Origin: Paraspadella gotoi
Taxonomy: Eukaryota > Chaetognatha
DNA: 64,000 nucleotides
Reading direction: 5' to 3'
NCBI GenBank assembly: GCA_051294375.1
Contig: CM119271.1
Coordinates: 11,548,185 to 11,612,184 of the forward strand
Shown: positions 19,140 to 31,341 of the stretch, in pieces
Numbering within the stretch: position 1 is the first letter of the stretch
How the letters are laid out: each line of letters starts with the position of its first letter
The notes under the pieces: model-generated
The model's database searches: none
Seen by the model: only the letters and a program-made list of their open reading frames with translations
Told to the model about the DNA's origin: nothing
Program-made: the position numbers and the translations under genes

Positions 19140-19560
19140 ATTCACTCATGAACTACGAATGTTACTTTCGGTTTTGTATATAAAAGAGTAAATAAAATTA
19201 TGAAAGTAGTACAACCAATATTTATATATATATTTATTTACTTTGGTCAGGCTATAGTGGGTTTTAAATTAGTATTATTACACATATTATTTTATTATTT
19301 TCATTTATTGGAATGGCCCTTTAATACAATTGAAATAGTTTATGAAACAATTAGGCATTTCAGCTTATTAATTAAATGAATTATTATTTTTATATTAATA
19401 AAAGTATTAGTATTTTTTAAATTTAAACTAACTATTCATACTAATACAAAACTGTCTCATTTCAGTCTCCAAAAGCGACGTGAAAATGACTTTTTTGATG
19501 TTAAGTTTGACCATCATTACGATAATCGGACTTAGGAAGAAATCTCTCTCTCTCTCTCNN
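19140..19560. other. AT-rich sequence, no recognisable gene
   Basis: AT-rich non-repetitive sequence upstream of the first recognised receptor exon. No signal-peptide exon could be picked out. (CT)n with a 10-N gap at 19559-19568 closes the block. Confidence 0.6.
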
Positions 19561-19679
19561 NNNNNNNNTCTCTCTCTCTCTCTCTGACCTCTGACCTCTG
19601 ACCCAATCAGTGACCAAAACGACTTAGAGAATCCAACTCGTTTTTCGTCAAGAATAAAAATCTCAATTTTGAATCTCGA

Positions 19680-19905
19680 ATCCATTTTCCATTTCGCCAT
19701 TTTTGTCGTTTTCCATTTTTCCTTTTTCTCTTTTTCCATTTTTCTTTTAATTCTTTTTCTCCATTTTTCTCGTTTCTCTTTTTTCCATTTTCCTATTTTT
19801 TTCTTTTTTAAAACAAAGGGAAAAAAATTCATTTTTCTCTCGACCTCCAATCGGAAAATAGGAAACGACGACAACAACGACGACAACAACAACAACAACC
19901 AGATG
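19680..19905. repeat. TTTTTCCATTTTTC repeats and CAA/CGA tract
   Basis: A pyrimidine-rich degenerate repeat lies at 19685-19815, followed by a mixed (CGA)(CAA) tract at 19865-19900. Confidence 0.8.
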
Positions 19906-19964
19906 GTTTATCTCTTTCCCTTTTTTTCGTTGACTTTCGATTCTGGCTTCGACGCTTAAGCAAA

Positions 19965-20525
19965 TGGCCTCGTAAAAGGAAAGAGGCCATTGAGGGTGGA
20001 GAGAGGCCAAAGGAATAAGGAAAGAGGCCAACGAGGATGGAGAGAGGCCAAGGAAAAAAGAAAAGAGGCCAACGAGGGTGGAGAGAGGTTAGGGAAAAGA
20101 GGAAAAAGGCCAACGAAGGTGGAGAGAGGCCAAGGAAAAAGGAAAAGGCGATGGAGGGAGAAAGTGGCCAGAGAAAAGAGGAAAGAGGCCAAGGAAAGAA
20201 CAGGGCAGGAAGAACAGGGCAGGGAAGGGCAGGAAAGGACCAAACTGGGAAGGACAGGGAAAGACAAAGCAGGGAGGGATTGAGAAGGACAAAGCAGGGA
20301 AGGACAGGGATGGACAGGACAGGGAAGGACAGGGCAGGGAACGACAGGTCAGGGAAGGGAAGGGCAGGGAAAAGCAGGGAAGGACACAGCAGTGAAGGAT
20401 CGAGCAGGGAAGGACAGGGAAGGACAAAGCAGGAAGGGATTGAGAAGGACAACGCAGGGAAGGACCAAGCAGGGAAGGACCAAGCAGGGAAGGACAAAGC
20501 AGGGAAGGACAGGGAGGGAAAACAT
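19965..20525. repeat. Two purine-rich minisatellites
   Basis: Units of about 39 bp with core GAGAGAGGCCAAGGAAAAAG fill 19975-20195, then units of about 20 bp with core AGCAGGGAAGGACAGGGA fill 20205-20520. The strand asymmetry (nearly all G and A) gives long spurious frames. Confidence 0.85.
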
Positions 20526-20624
20526 TGACAAATGACAAATGAGCCTGAGACGAGACGAGGACCACAAAAGGAGAAATTGACACAAGAGATTTTAGACGCT
20601 CATCACCTCTTAAGCAAAGACAAG

Positions 20625-20628
20625 AGGA

Positions 20629-20676
<48 letters not shown>

Positions 20677-20712
20677 AGAAAGAAAGAAAGAAAGAAATAG
20701 AAAAAAAAAAAA
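20625..20712. repeat. (GAAA)n array
   Basis: A GAAA tetranucleotide array with one short interruption ends in an A homopolymer. Confidence 0.95.
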
Positions 20713-20841
20713 GTTGAACAACTAAAGTTGGGCTGATAACTTGCCTCGGCAGCAAAAGAGACAGCAGTATTTCATGTTATGCCTTCAGAGCATCAATACT
20801 GAACAGTTAATACCAAACAGCATTGAGTCAACATTCTTAAC

Positions 20842-20929
20842 GGTCAACACCCCGCGGGGTCATTTCACCCCTTTGCGCCATCAAAGGTCAAGACCCCGCG
20901 GGGTCATTTCACCCCTTCGCGCCATTAAT
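20842..20929. repeat. 44-bp tandem pair with CCCCGCGGGG palindrome
   Basis: Two 44-bp units start GGTCAA at 20842 and 20886. Each carries the 10-bp palindrome CCCCGCGGGG, then TCATTTCACCCC, then TTTGCGCC or TTCGCGCC; the latter is an E2F-type core. Only a few positions differ between units. Confidence 0.85.
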
Positions 20930-20984
20930 ACCCTTGAAAGACGAATGGTGCTTATTATTAGTTAAATTAGTCAGGAAAGATTTC

Positions 20985-21012
20985 GTGAGGATGATATAGA
21001 TCATTGGGGCCG

Positions 21013-21104
<92 letters not shown>

Positions 21105-21777
21105 TTTTCTCTGACAAAATCAGGAATTAAAAGATCGAAAATCGTAAAACTTTTGCTGTGAAATGAATTAATTTACATCTTTTGGCGGAAATTAACCAAA
21201 AAAGATTCTCGTACAAATTACTGTGAAAGAGGAAGAGGAAGAGGAAGAGGGAGAGTTAGAGAGAGAGAGGAGAGGGAGGGAGAGAGGGAGAGGGAGAGGG
21301 AGAGTTAGAGACAGAGAGGAGAGAGAGAGGGAGGGAGAGAGAGGGAGAACCAAACTAATTCTAAAACGCAACGAAAGAAAACATTCACACAATGTTTACA
21401 AATTAAAATGTCAAATTAAAATAATTATAGCTGCACTTTCTATTTCTAACTAATAATCAATATTACTAGTTAACTTTAACCGTCTTCACGTAAAATTACA
21501 AAAAGCATCAGTTTTTTTACAAAATCTTTCAATAATATTTCTTGAGCTTCGCTGCCTTCCGTGCCACATGGGGCTGGACTGGGTTGGGTTCGGCTGGGCC
21601 AAAAGCGAAAGGTTGGGCTCGGCTGGGCCAAAGGCTAGCCCTTTGGGTCGAAAAGCCTTTTCATTCACCTCGGGGTTTATTGTGCTGATTCGATGCGATC
21701 AAATGCGATTAGTTGCAATCAAATGCAATCATATGCAGATGTTGACCGGGTCAAGGAATTAACGACGGGTAGCGTCC

Positions 21778-21820
<43 letters not shown>

Positions 21821-22060
21821 CCTCTCTCTCTCTCCCTCTCTCTCCCCCTCCCATCTTAACGAGAGAAATGTAGGTCAGAGATGAGGCCGACAATCCAGAT
21901 GCCCGACAACTCTGTCGGTCAAAGAGAATTTCCTTGATTTTCTGTGAATCGTTGATGAGTGAGATGGAAGATGACGATGAAGAAGATGGTAATGATGATG
22001 AAGATGATGAGAATAATGATGATGATGTTGATGATGATGATAATGATAATGATGATGATA
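20985..22060. repeat. (GA)n, GGGAGA, 10-bp and (GAT)n repeats
   Basis: (GA)n lies at 21017-21101, AGAGGGAGAG minisatellite at 21225-21350, GGCTGGGCCAAA repeats at 21585-21635, five 10-bp units like CAATCAAATG at 21691-21740, (CT)n at 21780-21850 and (GAT)n at 21965-22060. No gene is seen. Confidence 0.8.
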
Positions 22061-23129
22061 AAAAAATAAAAATTATGAAATTAAATATTTCACCGAAGGG
22101 AAAAATAAAAAAAAGTCAAACTAAGATTTTTAATTTATCTTCAAACTTGGAAATAAATTTGTACATCAATTTAAAAGAATAAATATTTAATTATGTAAAT
22201 AAAGAAAAATGTATATTATATAAATATTACCAGATAAAAAAAATAATATTTTTATTTTTCTCTTTTTAATAAGAAAATCGATTATTTTTTCTATAATTTG
22301 ATTTCTGATGAAAAATTTGTGAAGGAAAAGAAGCAACAGATGGGAGACGATTCTTTCTTTGAAGTGAGTATGATTCTCTCTCTCTCTCTCTAACTCTCTC
22401 TCTCCCTCTCGCTCTCTCTATCTCGCTCTCTCTATCTCTATCTTCTATAATGGTTTTAGAAGGAGCTACCACGAGACCCTCAAGCAACTTTTTTACTGAT
22501 TCTTCGCTTAGGCGAAAAAAACTTAATTTTATTGTGGAAAGTGAAGAGAAAAAGATAAGAAAAGGCAATAAAAGAAAAGAGAGGAAGAAAATGAAATAGA
22601 AGAAAAAAGAGAAGAAGAAAAGAGAAGATGGAAATTAAAGAAAAGAGAGGAAAAAAAGAGAAGAAGGGAATAAAAGAAAAGACAGGAAGAAAATGAAAGA
22701 AAAGAAAAAAGAGAAGAAGAAAAGAGAAAAAGGGAATAAAAGAAAAGACAGGAAGAAAATGAAAGAGTAGAAAAAAGAAAAGAAGAAAAGAGTAGAAGGG
22801 AATAAAAGAAAAGACAGGAAGAAAATGAAAGAGAAGAAAAAAGAGAAGAAGAAAAGAGAGGAAGAAAAGAGAAGAAGGGAATAAAAGAAAAGAAAGGAAG
22901 AAAATGAAAGAAAAAAAAGAAAAGAAGGGAATAAAAGAAAAGAAAAGAAAAAAATGAAAGAAAACAAAAAAGAGAAAAAGAAAAAAGAAATTAGAGAAAT
23001 AGAGGAAAAAAATGAAATAGAAGAAGAAAAAGAAAAGAAAGAGAAAAAAGAGAAGAAGAAAAGAAAAGAAAAGAAAAAAGAAAAGTTTTCCCTTTTTTTC
23101 TTTATCGTTTTTTTTCTCTCTCTCCCACC

Positions 23130-23172
<43 letters not shown>

Positions 23173-23404
23173 CTTTATTGTTTCTCTCTCTTTTCTTATC
23201 GCTTCTTTCGTCGCCTAAATTTCTTTTTCTTCCAGCGAAACTTTTCTTCGTTTTCGTCAACCAATTTTTTGCCACTCCGATTATTTGCCACTTCGATACT
23301 TTGCTCCACTCCTGACATTTTCCCATTTCCCGCGAATTCTTAATTCTTTCCCAAAAATAGAAACACCGACGAAAGAACTGATCCCTCCTGCCTACAGATT
23401 TAGA
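22061..23404. repeat. AT-rich DNA and a 66-bp purine minisatellite
   Basis: AT-rich sequence is followed by CT-rich repeats at 22373-22440 and a purine minisatellite at 22560-23090, whose GGGAATAAAAG landmark recurs at 22666, 22732 and 22798 (66-bp steps), then less regularly. (CT)n lies at 23139-23169. Confidence 0.8.
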
Positions 23405-24224
23405 CATCTTTATATCCCAATGAGATTCATACAAATTTGGCGACCGACCAAAGCCATTCTTTGCTTTTATTCTCTCGCCACATTTTTCGGCAAAACACTA
23501 ATCTTTTTCAACACTCTTTTCTTCTTATCTTTCACTTCATTCTTCGGCTTCCGCCACCCCTCCCCCCACGCAGTCGCCATTCCGCGCCATCGGATCCTAA
23601 TGCGCCCCTTAAGAATTATTCCGTGCCGCAGCCGCAGCCGCCGCAGCCGTAGCCGCCGCCAAGCCGCACCCTCGCCGACTCAGAGCCGCAGCAGCTGCCG
23701 CCGCCAAGCCGCACCGTCGCCGCCTAAGAGCCGCCGCGGAGCCGCGGTCTTGACGCTTCGACGCCTCGTTTTTGGTCGACGGGGAATTTGAACTTTGGAC
23801 TCTTTGAACTGAGGGCTTTTGATTTTGGACTTTTTGGGATTTAGACTTTGGACATTTTGGGCTTTGGACTTTGAACTTTTTGGGCTTTTGACTTTGTACT
23901 TTGAACTTTTTTGACTTTGGACTTGGGACTTTGAAGAGACTTTAAAGACTATGGACTCATAATCGCTTTTTTAGTTTAGTCTCAGATGAAAGATATTACG
24001 TATTTGCGAAAAAGGGTCTAACTACAATAAGGCTTTTAGCTTTAGGCTACAGACTATTGGCTTATAGCTAATAGATCTAAGCTTTGGAATTTTTAATTTA
24101 GTGATAGACGGAATAATACGTCTGTCTTACAACATATTGATATTCTGCTTAAAGTATAACTGAATCAATGTGGCAGAAAAATAAAGAAAGGGAAAAAAGA
24201 AAAGAAAAGAAAAGAAAAGAAAAG

Positions 24225-24255
<31 letters not shown>

Positions 24256-24780
24256 CTTTTTTTGTTGTATCGAAAAAACGCGTTTCGTCTCATTTGACAT
24301 TCCACACACGCGGGTTTCATACGGAAATGATAAAGCGGTTAGTTGTACATCCGGAAACTTCTCTTTTTAAAAAACTGTCAGACAAAGAGACGAATAAAAA
24401 AAGATAACTGTACAGACACAGACACTCACAAATATACTCTATTCTATTCAAATGTATTTTACATAGACTTTTAAGTTTTCTTCATAACTTACATTAATAG
24501 ACTGAGGGAGATTGTAGATTTAAAAGCTACCAGGATCTTGCTCTGTTATTATATTGTAAAAAGATAAGCGGCCTGTCCAAAATCTTAAAAAAGATACTAG
24601 CTTATTTATTGAATTGTTTGTTTGTAAACTTTTGTCAATTCGATTCTTTCCGAATTTATAATTTCAAATCATTCATAATTGCGCGTCTCTGCTTATTTGT
24701 TGATCTATTAACATTTTTATTTCACTCGATTTTCTAAACATCTTATCTTTCGCCTCATCGCTCAATACTTTAAGGCTTAA

Positions 24781-24815
<35 letters not shown>

Positions 24816-24842
24816 NNNNNNNNNNNNNNNNNNNNNNNNNTC

Positions 24843-24873
<31 letters not shown>

Positions 24874-25019
24874 CTTCCCTCCCCGCTTCTCACATCTTAA
24901 GAGAGGAAAATGTGTTCGTGCGAGAAAAACAACAAAATCAAAAATACCATATGAATAAAACATGGCGGAGTGCGGGAGGCGCCGAGTGCGGCGGCGTCGC
25001 GGCGGGCGGCGGCGAGCGG

Positions 25020-25054
<35 letters not shown>

Positions 25055-25880
25055 GCGGCCGGCGGCGGCGGCAGCGGCGCAGACAAGGACGACAACTACG
25101 TCGCCTTGTCGCTTCCTAAGGAATTCTTTTATTTTTTCACTTTCGTCATTTTTTTCTTTAAATATTTTTGCTTCTTCTTCCTCTTTCACTCTTTCACTTT
25201 TTCAATTTTTCACTTTTTACTCTTTCACACTTTAACTCCTTCATTCTTTCACTTTTTCACTTTTCACTTTTTTCACTTTTTCACTTTTTCACTTTTTCAC
25301 TTTTTCACGTCTTTCAATTTCTCAATTTTTCACTCTTTCACCATCTCCTTATGGTTTTCTTCCTTATAAAATTTTCCATTTTCCCTTTTTCTCTTTTCCA
25401 TTTTCCTTTCCTTTTCCCTTTCCCCCTTTTCCCCTTTTCCCCTTTTCCTTTTTTCTTTTCCTTTTTCCCTTTTTCCCTTTTCCCCTTTTCTTTTCCCTTT
25501 TCCCTTTTCCTTTTTTCCCTTTTCCCCTTTTCCATTTTTTCCCCTTTTTCCCTTTTCCTCTAATATCTTTTTTTCTTTTCTCTTTCCCTTTTTCCTTTTC
25601 CATTTTTCCTTTCCCTTTTCCTTCCCTTTTCCCTTTTCCCTTTTCTTTTTTTCCTCTTTTCCTCCTTTTCCCTTTTTTTCCCTTTTCCTTTAATACTTTT
25701 TCTCTTTTTCTTTCCTTTTTCCCTTTCCCCCTTTTCCCTTTTCCCTTTCCCTTTTCCTTTTTCCCCTTCTTCCCTTTTCCCCTTTTCCCTTTTTTCCCTT
25801 TTCCTCTCCCTTTTTCCCTTTTTCCCTTTTTCCCTTTTCCCATTTTTCCCTTTTCCCTTTCCCTTTTCCCTTTTTCCCTT
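23405..25880. repeat. Module A, original orientation
   Basis: The block recurs inverted at 33715-36560 and in part directly at 33038-33708. It contains GC-rich CCGCCGCCAAGCCGCACC repeats at 23625-23745, degenerate TTTGGACTTT repeats at 23788-23945, (AAAAG)n at 24196-24246, (CT)n with a 25-N gap at 24781-24870, a CGG-rich segment at 24960-25085, (CACTTTTT)n at 25180-25330 and a CCCTTTT-type pyrimidine array at 25375-25880. Confidence 0.85.
24950..25120 (+). other. CGG-rich segment with ATGGCGGAG start context
   Basis: AAACATGGCGGAGTGCGGGAG is followed by CGG repeats and then GACAAGGACGACAACTACG, reading ADKDDNYVALSLPKE in one frame. It looks like a CpG-rich first exon, and ATGGCGG fits the YY1 initiator pattern. 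However the ATG and the ADKDDNY segment are not in the same frame, and the two other copies (33098-33240 and, inverted, 34450-34625) change frame again. There is no obvious donor. Confidence 0.25.
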
Positions 25881-26247
25881 TTCCCTCTCACTCTCCCTCC
25901 CTATTTTTCCTTCGTGTTTACTCTTGGCCGCCATCGCTGACTTGGATTTTAAGAAGTCCTTGGCAAGAATATCTCCTCTCTCTCTCTCTCTCTCAGTCTC
26001 CTCTCTTTCTCTGTCTTGCTTTCCTTATTTTTTTCATTTTCTTTTTTCGCTTTCTGTCCTTCTCTCTTCATAATCTTATTTCACCTTGTATTGCATTAAT
26101 ATAATTTCATTATTATTATTTCTGTCGTTATGTTCTTCATTTTTTCTTTCTTCTATCTTTCTATCTCTGGATTTTTTTTCCTCTTTTTAAAAAGAAGAAT
26201 TGTCTCTCACTTCTTTGAGATGGATATGGCGTCGAAACACGAGGACT

Positions 26248-26278
<31 letters not shown>

Positions 26279-26329
26279 GGGAAAGAGAGTTTTCAATTCT
26301 ATTTCCGTTTAGAAAACCGAAGAGGTGTA

Positions 26330-26920
26330 CCCGTATAATGGATGAGGGGCGTGGCCACCGGATATGGATTTTGAAGGCTGCTGAACCGGATTATCGATGG
26401 GACAACCGGATATGGCATGATGGGCGTGGCCTAACGGAATGAAGAGATAAAGGCGTGGCTGAACGGATTATATCGATGGAAACACCGGTATGTGATAATG
26501 GGCCGTTAGTATAACGCGGATATGGATTTAAAAGGCCAAATGCTAAAACCGGATGTGCAATAAAAAAACAGGCGCAAGGCTTAACCGGAATGTGGAATAA
26601 AGAGGCGTGGCTCAACCGATATGAATAAAGAGGCGCTGGCTCAACCCAATGCGAACAAAACGCTTGTCTCAAGGCGGATATGAAAAAATAGGCGTGGCTC
26701 AGCCGGTATGAATAAAGAGGCATGGTCCCAACCGTATGTGAATAAATGAGGTATGCTCAGCCGGATATGAATAAAGAGCGTGGCTCAAACCAGATGTGAA
26801 TAAATAAGGCTTGGCCAGCCGGATATGAATAAAGATGGCGTGGCTGCAACCGAAATGTGAATAAAGAGGCTTGTCAGCCGGATATGAAATAAAGAGGCGT
26901 GGCTCAACCGGGATAGAACA
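26330..26920. repeat. 29-bp GGCGTGGCTCAACC minisatellite, noisy copy
   Basis: The unit is GGCGTGGCTCAACCGGATAT followed by GAATAAAGA, about 20 copies with many indels. The matching array at 38222-38812 keeps a regular 29-bp period. Confidence 0.85.
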
Positions 26921-27261
26921 GAAAGCGAAGGATTTTTTAAAAGTCTGTCATTCAAGTTGAATTCTGAAATAAACTTCCTTCCGCTTAGTGGTTTCAACTC
27001 AAACGTTCTAGGATCCATTAACGAATAGCCTTAAGGTCGCCCCTCTCTCTTTCTCTCTCTCTCTCTAATTTCTTCTTTTTCCTTATTTCTATTCCTCTTT
27101 TCATCTCTCTTCTCGTCTCTCTATCTTCTTTATCTCTCATTCATTTCATCTCGCTCGTTCATTTAAAAAATTTATATCTTCTAGTCAAATTTTATAAAAA
27201 AATTCTTTTATTTTAAATAAAAATCTTAAAAGAAATAGGATCGAGCCTCCCCTTCATTATA

Positions 27262-27470
27262 ACCAATATTGATGCGTGATAACCAATACTTGATGCGATG
27301 AATAACCAAATGATCGATGTGATGATAACCACAATGATTAATGTGATAATAACCAATGGTTGATGCGATGAATGTCATTTCATTGAATGTGATGATAATC
27401 ATTCATTGATATGATGAATAGTTATCATTGATGCGGATGATAGTCATTCATTGACGCAAATGAATCATTT
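27262..27470. repeat. GATAACCAAATGATTGATGCGAT minisatellite
   Basis: Degenerate units of about 23 bp combine ATAACCAA, TTGATGCGATGAT and TCATTCATTGATG. The cleaner copy is at 39142-39350. Confidence 0.8.
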
Positions 27471-28341
27471 ATCATAAAGAAAAAACAAACAAAATGCGTT
27501 ATTGAGTGAAAGAGAGAGAGAGAAAGAGAGAAGAGAGAGAGAAAAGAAGAGAAAGAGAGAGAGAAAAAAAGAGATAAATCCACAAAAATCACGGATGTAA
27601 ATTTGGGATTTTTGCATAGAGAAAAAAGCCGCGGAATAAATGCGATAATAAAAGTTTTTAAAAGGAAAAAAATAATAAAAAATTTAAAAAAAAACGATCA
27701 ACCGCAAGAGCATCGTACAGAGAAAGAGACACACAGAGAGAGAGAGACAGAGAGAGACAGAAAGAGAAAGACAGACAGAGAAAGAGAGAGAAAGAGGAGA
27801 GAAAGCCTGGACCAGCCGCTGGAAGGCAGCTGATCAGTACACTGCAGAGCCTGAACTCGTTTTAAGGGTTCAGAAAAAGGCAGCCACTGAGCAAAAAATG
27901 GGAAAAAAATCTAATATAATTTAGTAAATAAAAGAAAAGAAAAAAATGTTACAATTGTTTACAATTAGAAAATTTAGCAATTTTTTTTCCTAATGCATGT
28001 AGCAGTTAACTTGTGAATTGTCTGAAATGAGATAAAATGAAAATAACACGGCTCTGATTGGTCCGAATATTTCCAGCGGTCCATCATTGGTCGAATATTT
28101 CTTCGGAGTTCTTATTTGTCTAAAATTAGATTTTCCTCTTTTCCATTCGCTGATTCTTGATCTTACTGAAAATGTTTGTTCGTTAAAAACTTTAAAATAT
28201 TTTTTTGATTATTTTCCTATTATTATAGTAATTGAATATATGAACTGATAGCCATTTGAAAGTTATCCCCATGATTCAGAATCAAGCAACAATGCAACAA
28301 ATCCATGTGGAAATGACCTTAAATTTCATGACATCAGTAAT

Positions 28342-31115
28342 GATGAATACAATCACAATCGTGTTTCTGTAATTGAAATCTTTGATAAAAGTTCATGCAT
28401 AATTATGTATAAACGCTTATATGCCCTTTTATGACAAATCAATATAGAACTAAAGGAAAAAGAATATAGAGAATACGTTAGGTTAAATTGAATCTATTAT
28501 AATTTTGAAAACTTAAAACTCAATGTTTTTTGATTTTTGTTGATATGAATTTGTAATTATTTTGAATATTTCTCATCCCTTTTACCTAAAACTTTTTTAC
28601 GCAATTCAGTTAGTACGTGGAATTTCAATACCCTGTTTTGAAATCTATTGATAACTTTGAACCAAAAAATTATTGGACTAGAAGTGACAATGTCAAATCT
28701 AGAAGTCTTATTGACTGTAATAGTTTTTGAAGTAGCTCTCTGACTTAACAGAATTAGGTGAAAGTAGAGATAATTTATGAACGGAGATAAATGTTTTCCG
28801 ATCACGCTCCCTACAATTACTACTTGATTGTAGAAATTTGATACCGCAGTACGTTTTTACCAACAATAGTCAATCCTATTTTAATTGGTCCTAGTTTAAA
28901 AAGATGAAAAATATTTCTAGCTTATCAGAATCAACTGAAAGTTGAAACTCGAAAAAATGTATGTTCCTTTTATAATATAGTTCATAGGTCGAGAAGCATA
29001 TGTAACTGTAATGAACATATTTTTGACCTTGAGAGATATCTTGAAGACATAATAGCTTCTATCAAAATTGCAGATTTGTGTTTACCACGTAGTAATACCC
29101 GAAAATTTCAAAAGACTATTTGGGAATGATGAATTAACGAGGTTTTAAAGAAAGTTATCTTCTATCGACTCATTCCAATTATGGAAGGCATCCGGTAAAC
29201 ATCTTTCTGGACACCTAATACATAACGCCAAAGTTAAGGCTCATTATTCATCATAAAAATTGTTTACGAAAATCAAAAAAACTTTTCATTATGATACTTC
29301 AAATAGATTAACCCATTTATGTGTGAGAAAAATGATCAAAGAATTTTTGGAAAACCGTGGGAAAAATAATACAAGGAAAGAAACTCTGATTTAATTCATT
29401 GATTCCAATTACTGACAAGTCTAAAATTGGTTGATCATTTTGGCGTCAACACTTTAAAAGTATTTTATGATGATTTTTGATCCATTATTAAATGAAAATT
29501 TAAAGATTCATTTAAGAACGAGTATTTAACGTTATGAATCCAAACATTGTAATGATTCTACTTAACGGTTTACTATTTGTCTTGGAATGATAATTTTAGA
29601 CGCAGCATCTAAAATAAAGGCTGGAAAAAGTTACTGCAGATTTTGTTAAGAACGGGATATATATTTATGCACGCTTCACAAATTGGTTTGTACATCTCAA
29701 ATTTTTATTTAATGGTCTTAACAGCACGGTTAATGTTGGTAATGATTTTTTTGCTGGAGTGTTATTGTTCCTATAGTAAAAGACTATAGTGGTGATATTT
29801 ACAGTGCTAAAAATTATAGAGGAATAAATTTAAGTTCTGTTTTTAGTCAAATGTTGAACAATGTTACTTTGAAAATCGGACACTATTTGAGTCTGATGAT
29901 CTTCCCAGTTTGGTTAACAAAAAAAATCATTCTAACTTCCTCATGCCTGTTTTTGTCTATGCAAGACGTGTGGTTAATCATTTTTTGCAAATGGTTCTGG
30001 TTGGTGTTTGCTACATTCATGGATTGCTCAAAAAGGATTGACAAGGTTAACCATTTATGGTTTATTTTTAAAACTCATAAAGAGAAAAATTTCCTGTATG
30101 TTTTTTACGACTTATTACTTACTGTACCTTAATCTCCGCAGTAGGTGTAGATGGTTGACATCTTTTCAGATTATTTTCTCTATTGTTTCTTGGGGTTCGT
30201 CAGGTGGTATTTTAAAGCCCCTATTACTGTGGGGCAGTTTATGTGGATGACTTGATAAATTCAATTACCGAAAATCCTGGGTTTTGGTTGCCATAATAGA
30301 ATCATTTTATTTGCTGCTAGCATTTTTTACGGATGACGATATATGCTTTTGTTATCTCCAACAATTTCTGGTATGAAAAAAAATGATTGATATATGTGCT
30401 AACTATAGTAGTAGCAATGCTTTTGAGTTCTTAATTTTAGAAAAACAAAAACAATTGTATTTTGGCAAACAAAAGTATTGTATCAACAAAGATTTCTTTA
30501 CTAATTAAAGGAAAATATCATTGAATTTCCCGTAGACGATGGAAATATCTCGGTTTTAAATCTTAGTAATGGAAAAAGCATTTGTCTTTGACCCATTATC
30601 TGAGTTAATCCTCTTCTAGCCGCTTCTAGCAATTGTCATCCTTAATTCCTTATATAAACCCTCAGAAGAAGTTTTAATGCGTTTTGTAACTACACCAATT
30701 GTGTCAAATACTTACGTACGGAAGTGGAAGTGAAGAGTATCTTGCAAAAGATATGACCAAAGTAAATGTAGCAATAAATGATGGTATTAGAAAAATTTTT
30801 GGTTGGAATGATGGGAGAGTGTACGATCATTAAGGTCCTCATTTTTGGATATAATGATAATCTATAAAATTTTTGGCTTGTAGATCAAAAAACTTTGAAT
30901 CCAAGCTTTTTTTTCCTCCTAAGAAACAATATTCCCTAAAAATCTTGTCATGCTTATTGTTGATTTTTTTTTTCTTTTTTTTTTTTTCGTTCTGTTAATT
31001 TAAATATTATATTTTGTTGAATTGTAAACTGCACAATTTATGCGTTTATCTGTATGCTGTAGCCTTTTGAATGTACTGTTTCAAACTAATTGTTGTAAAC
31101 GAATAAACACAATAA
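28342..31115 (+). mobile_element. 5'-truncated APE-type LINE, frame-disrupted
   Basis: A non-LTR retrotransposon relic. At the left end a reading VSVIEIFDKSSCIIMYKRLY resembles the tail of an APE endonuclease. A linker SFQLWKASGKHLSGHL lies at 29173-29220. Reverse-transcriptase blocks follow: VIVPIVKD...NYRGINL (29761-29832), FMDCSKRIDKVNHLW (30016-30060), VRQ/GGILKP (about 30197-30222, split by a one-base shift), AVYVDDLI (30234-30257) and a broken FYxDDI near 30325-30340. A C-terminal LTYGSGSEEYLAKDMTKVNV frame runs 30710-30834. The 3' end carries AATAAACACAATAATAATAAA. Several stops and shifts mean no intact ORF. Clade is not assigned. The partner copy of the surrounding DNA lacks it, which defines the insert borders. 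Confidence 0.85.
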
Positions 31116-31288
31116 TAATAAATATAAAATAACTATCGAGTTTTATTAAGGCAGGAAAATTATTCTGAAATAAACCAGTTGAACTGGAAATATGTAAGAA
31201 AATCTTTTTACGTGGAAATATTTAAACCGTCTCTCTCTCTCTTTTTTCTCTCTCTCTCTTTCTCTTCCTATCTTCCATTTATTCTTTA

Positions 31289-31341
<53 letters not shown>

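Larger units (their letters stand above)
25860..28341. repeat. Module B, copy 1 (left part)
   Basis: Direct copy of 37758-40185. Relative to that copy it carries many scattered single-base insertions. It includes a (CT)n tract at 25975-26000, a (GA)n at 26252-26278, the two minisatellites described separately, GA-rich repeats at 27510-27570 and 27725-27800, and ATTGG boxes near 28058 and 28088. Confidence 0.85.

Noticed and set aside
19829-20721. Open frames of more than 200 codons on both strands
   Set aside because: They are translations of purine-rich minisatellites and (GAAA)n; frame persists on both strands because the repeats lack stop codons.
23285-23791. 168-codon plus frame with Arg/Ser-rich tail
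   Set aside because: The inverted copy at 35843-36226 does not preserve the frame, and the tail is a CCG-rich repeat translation.
26330-26920. Direct repeats resembling a CRISPR array
   Set aside because: Units are contiguous with no unique spacers and the context is an animal genome; it is a minisatellite.
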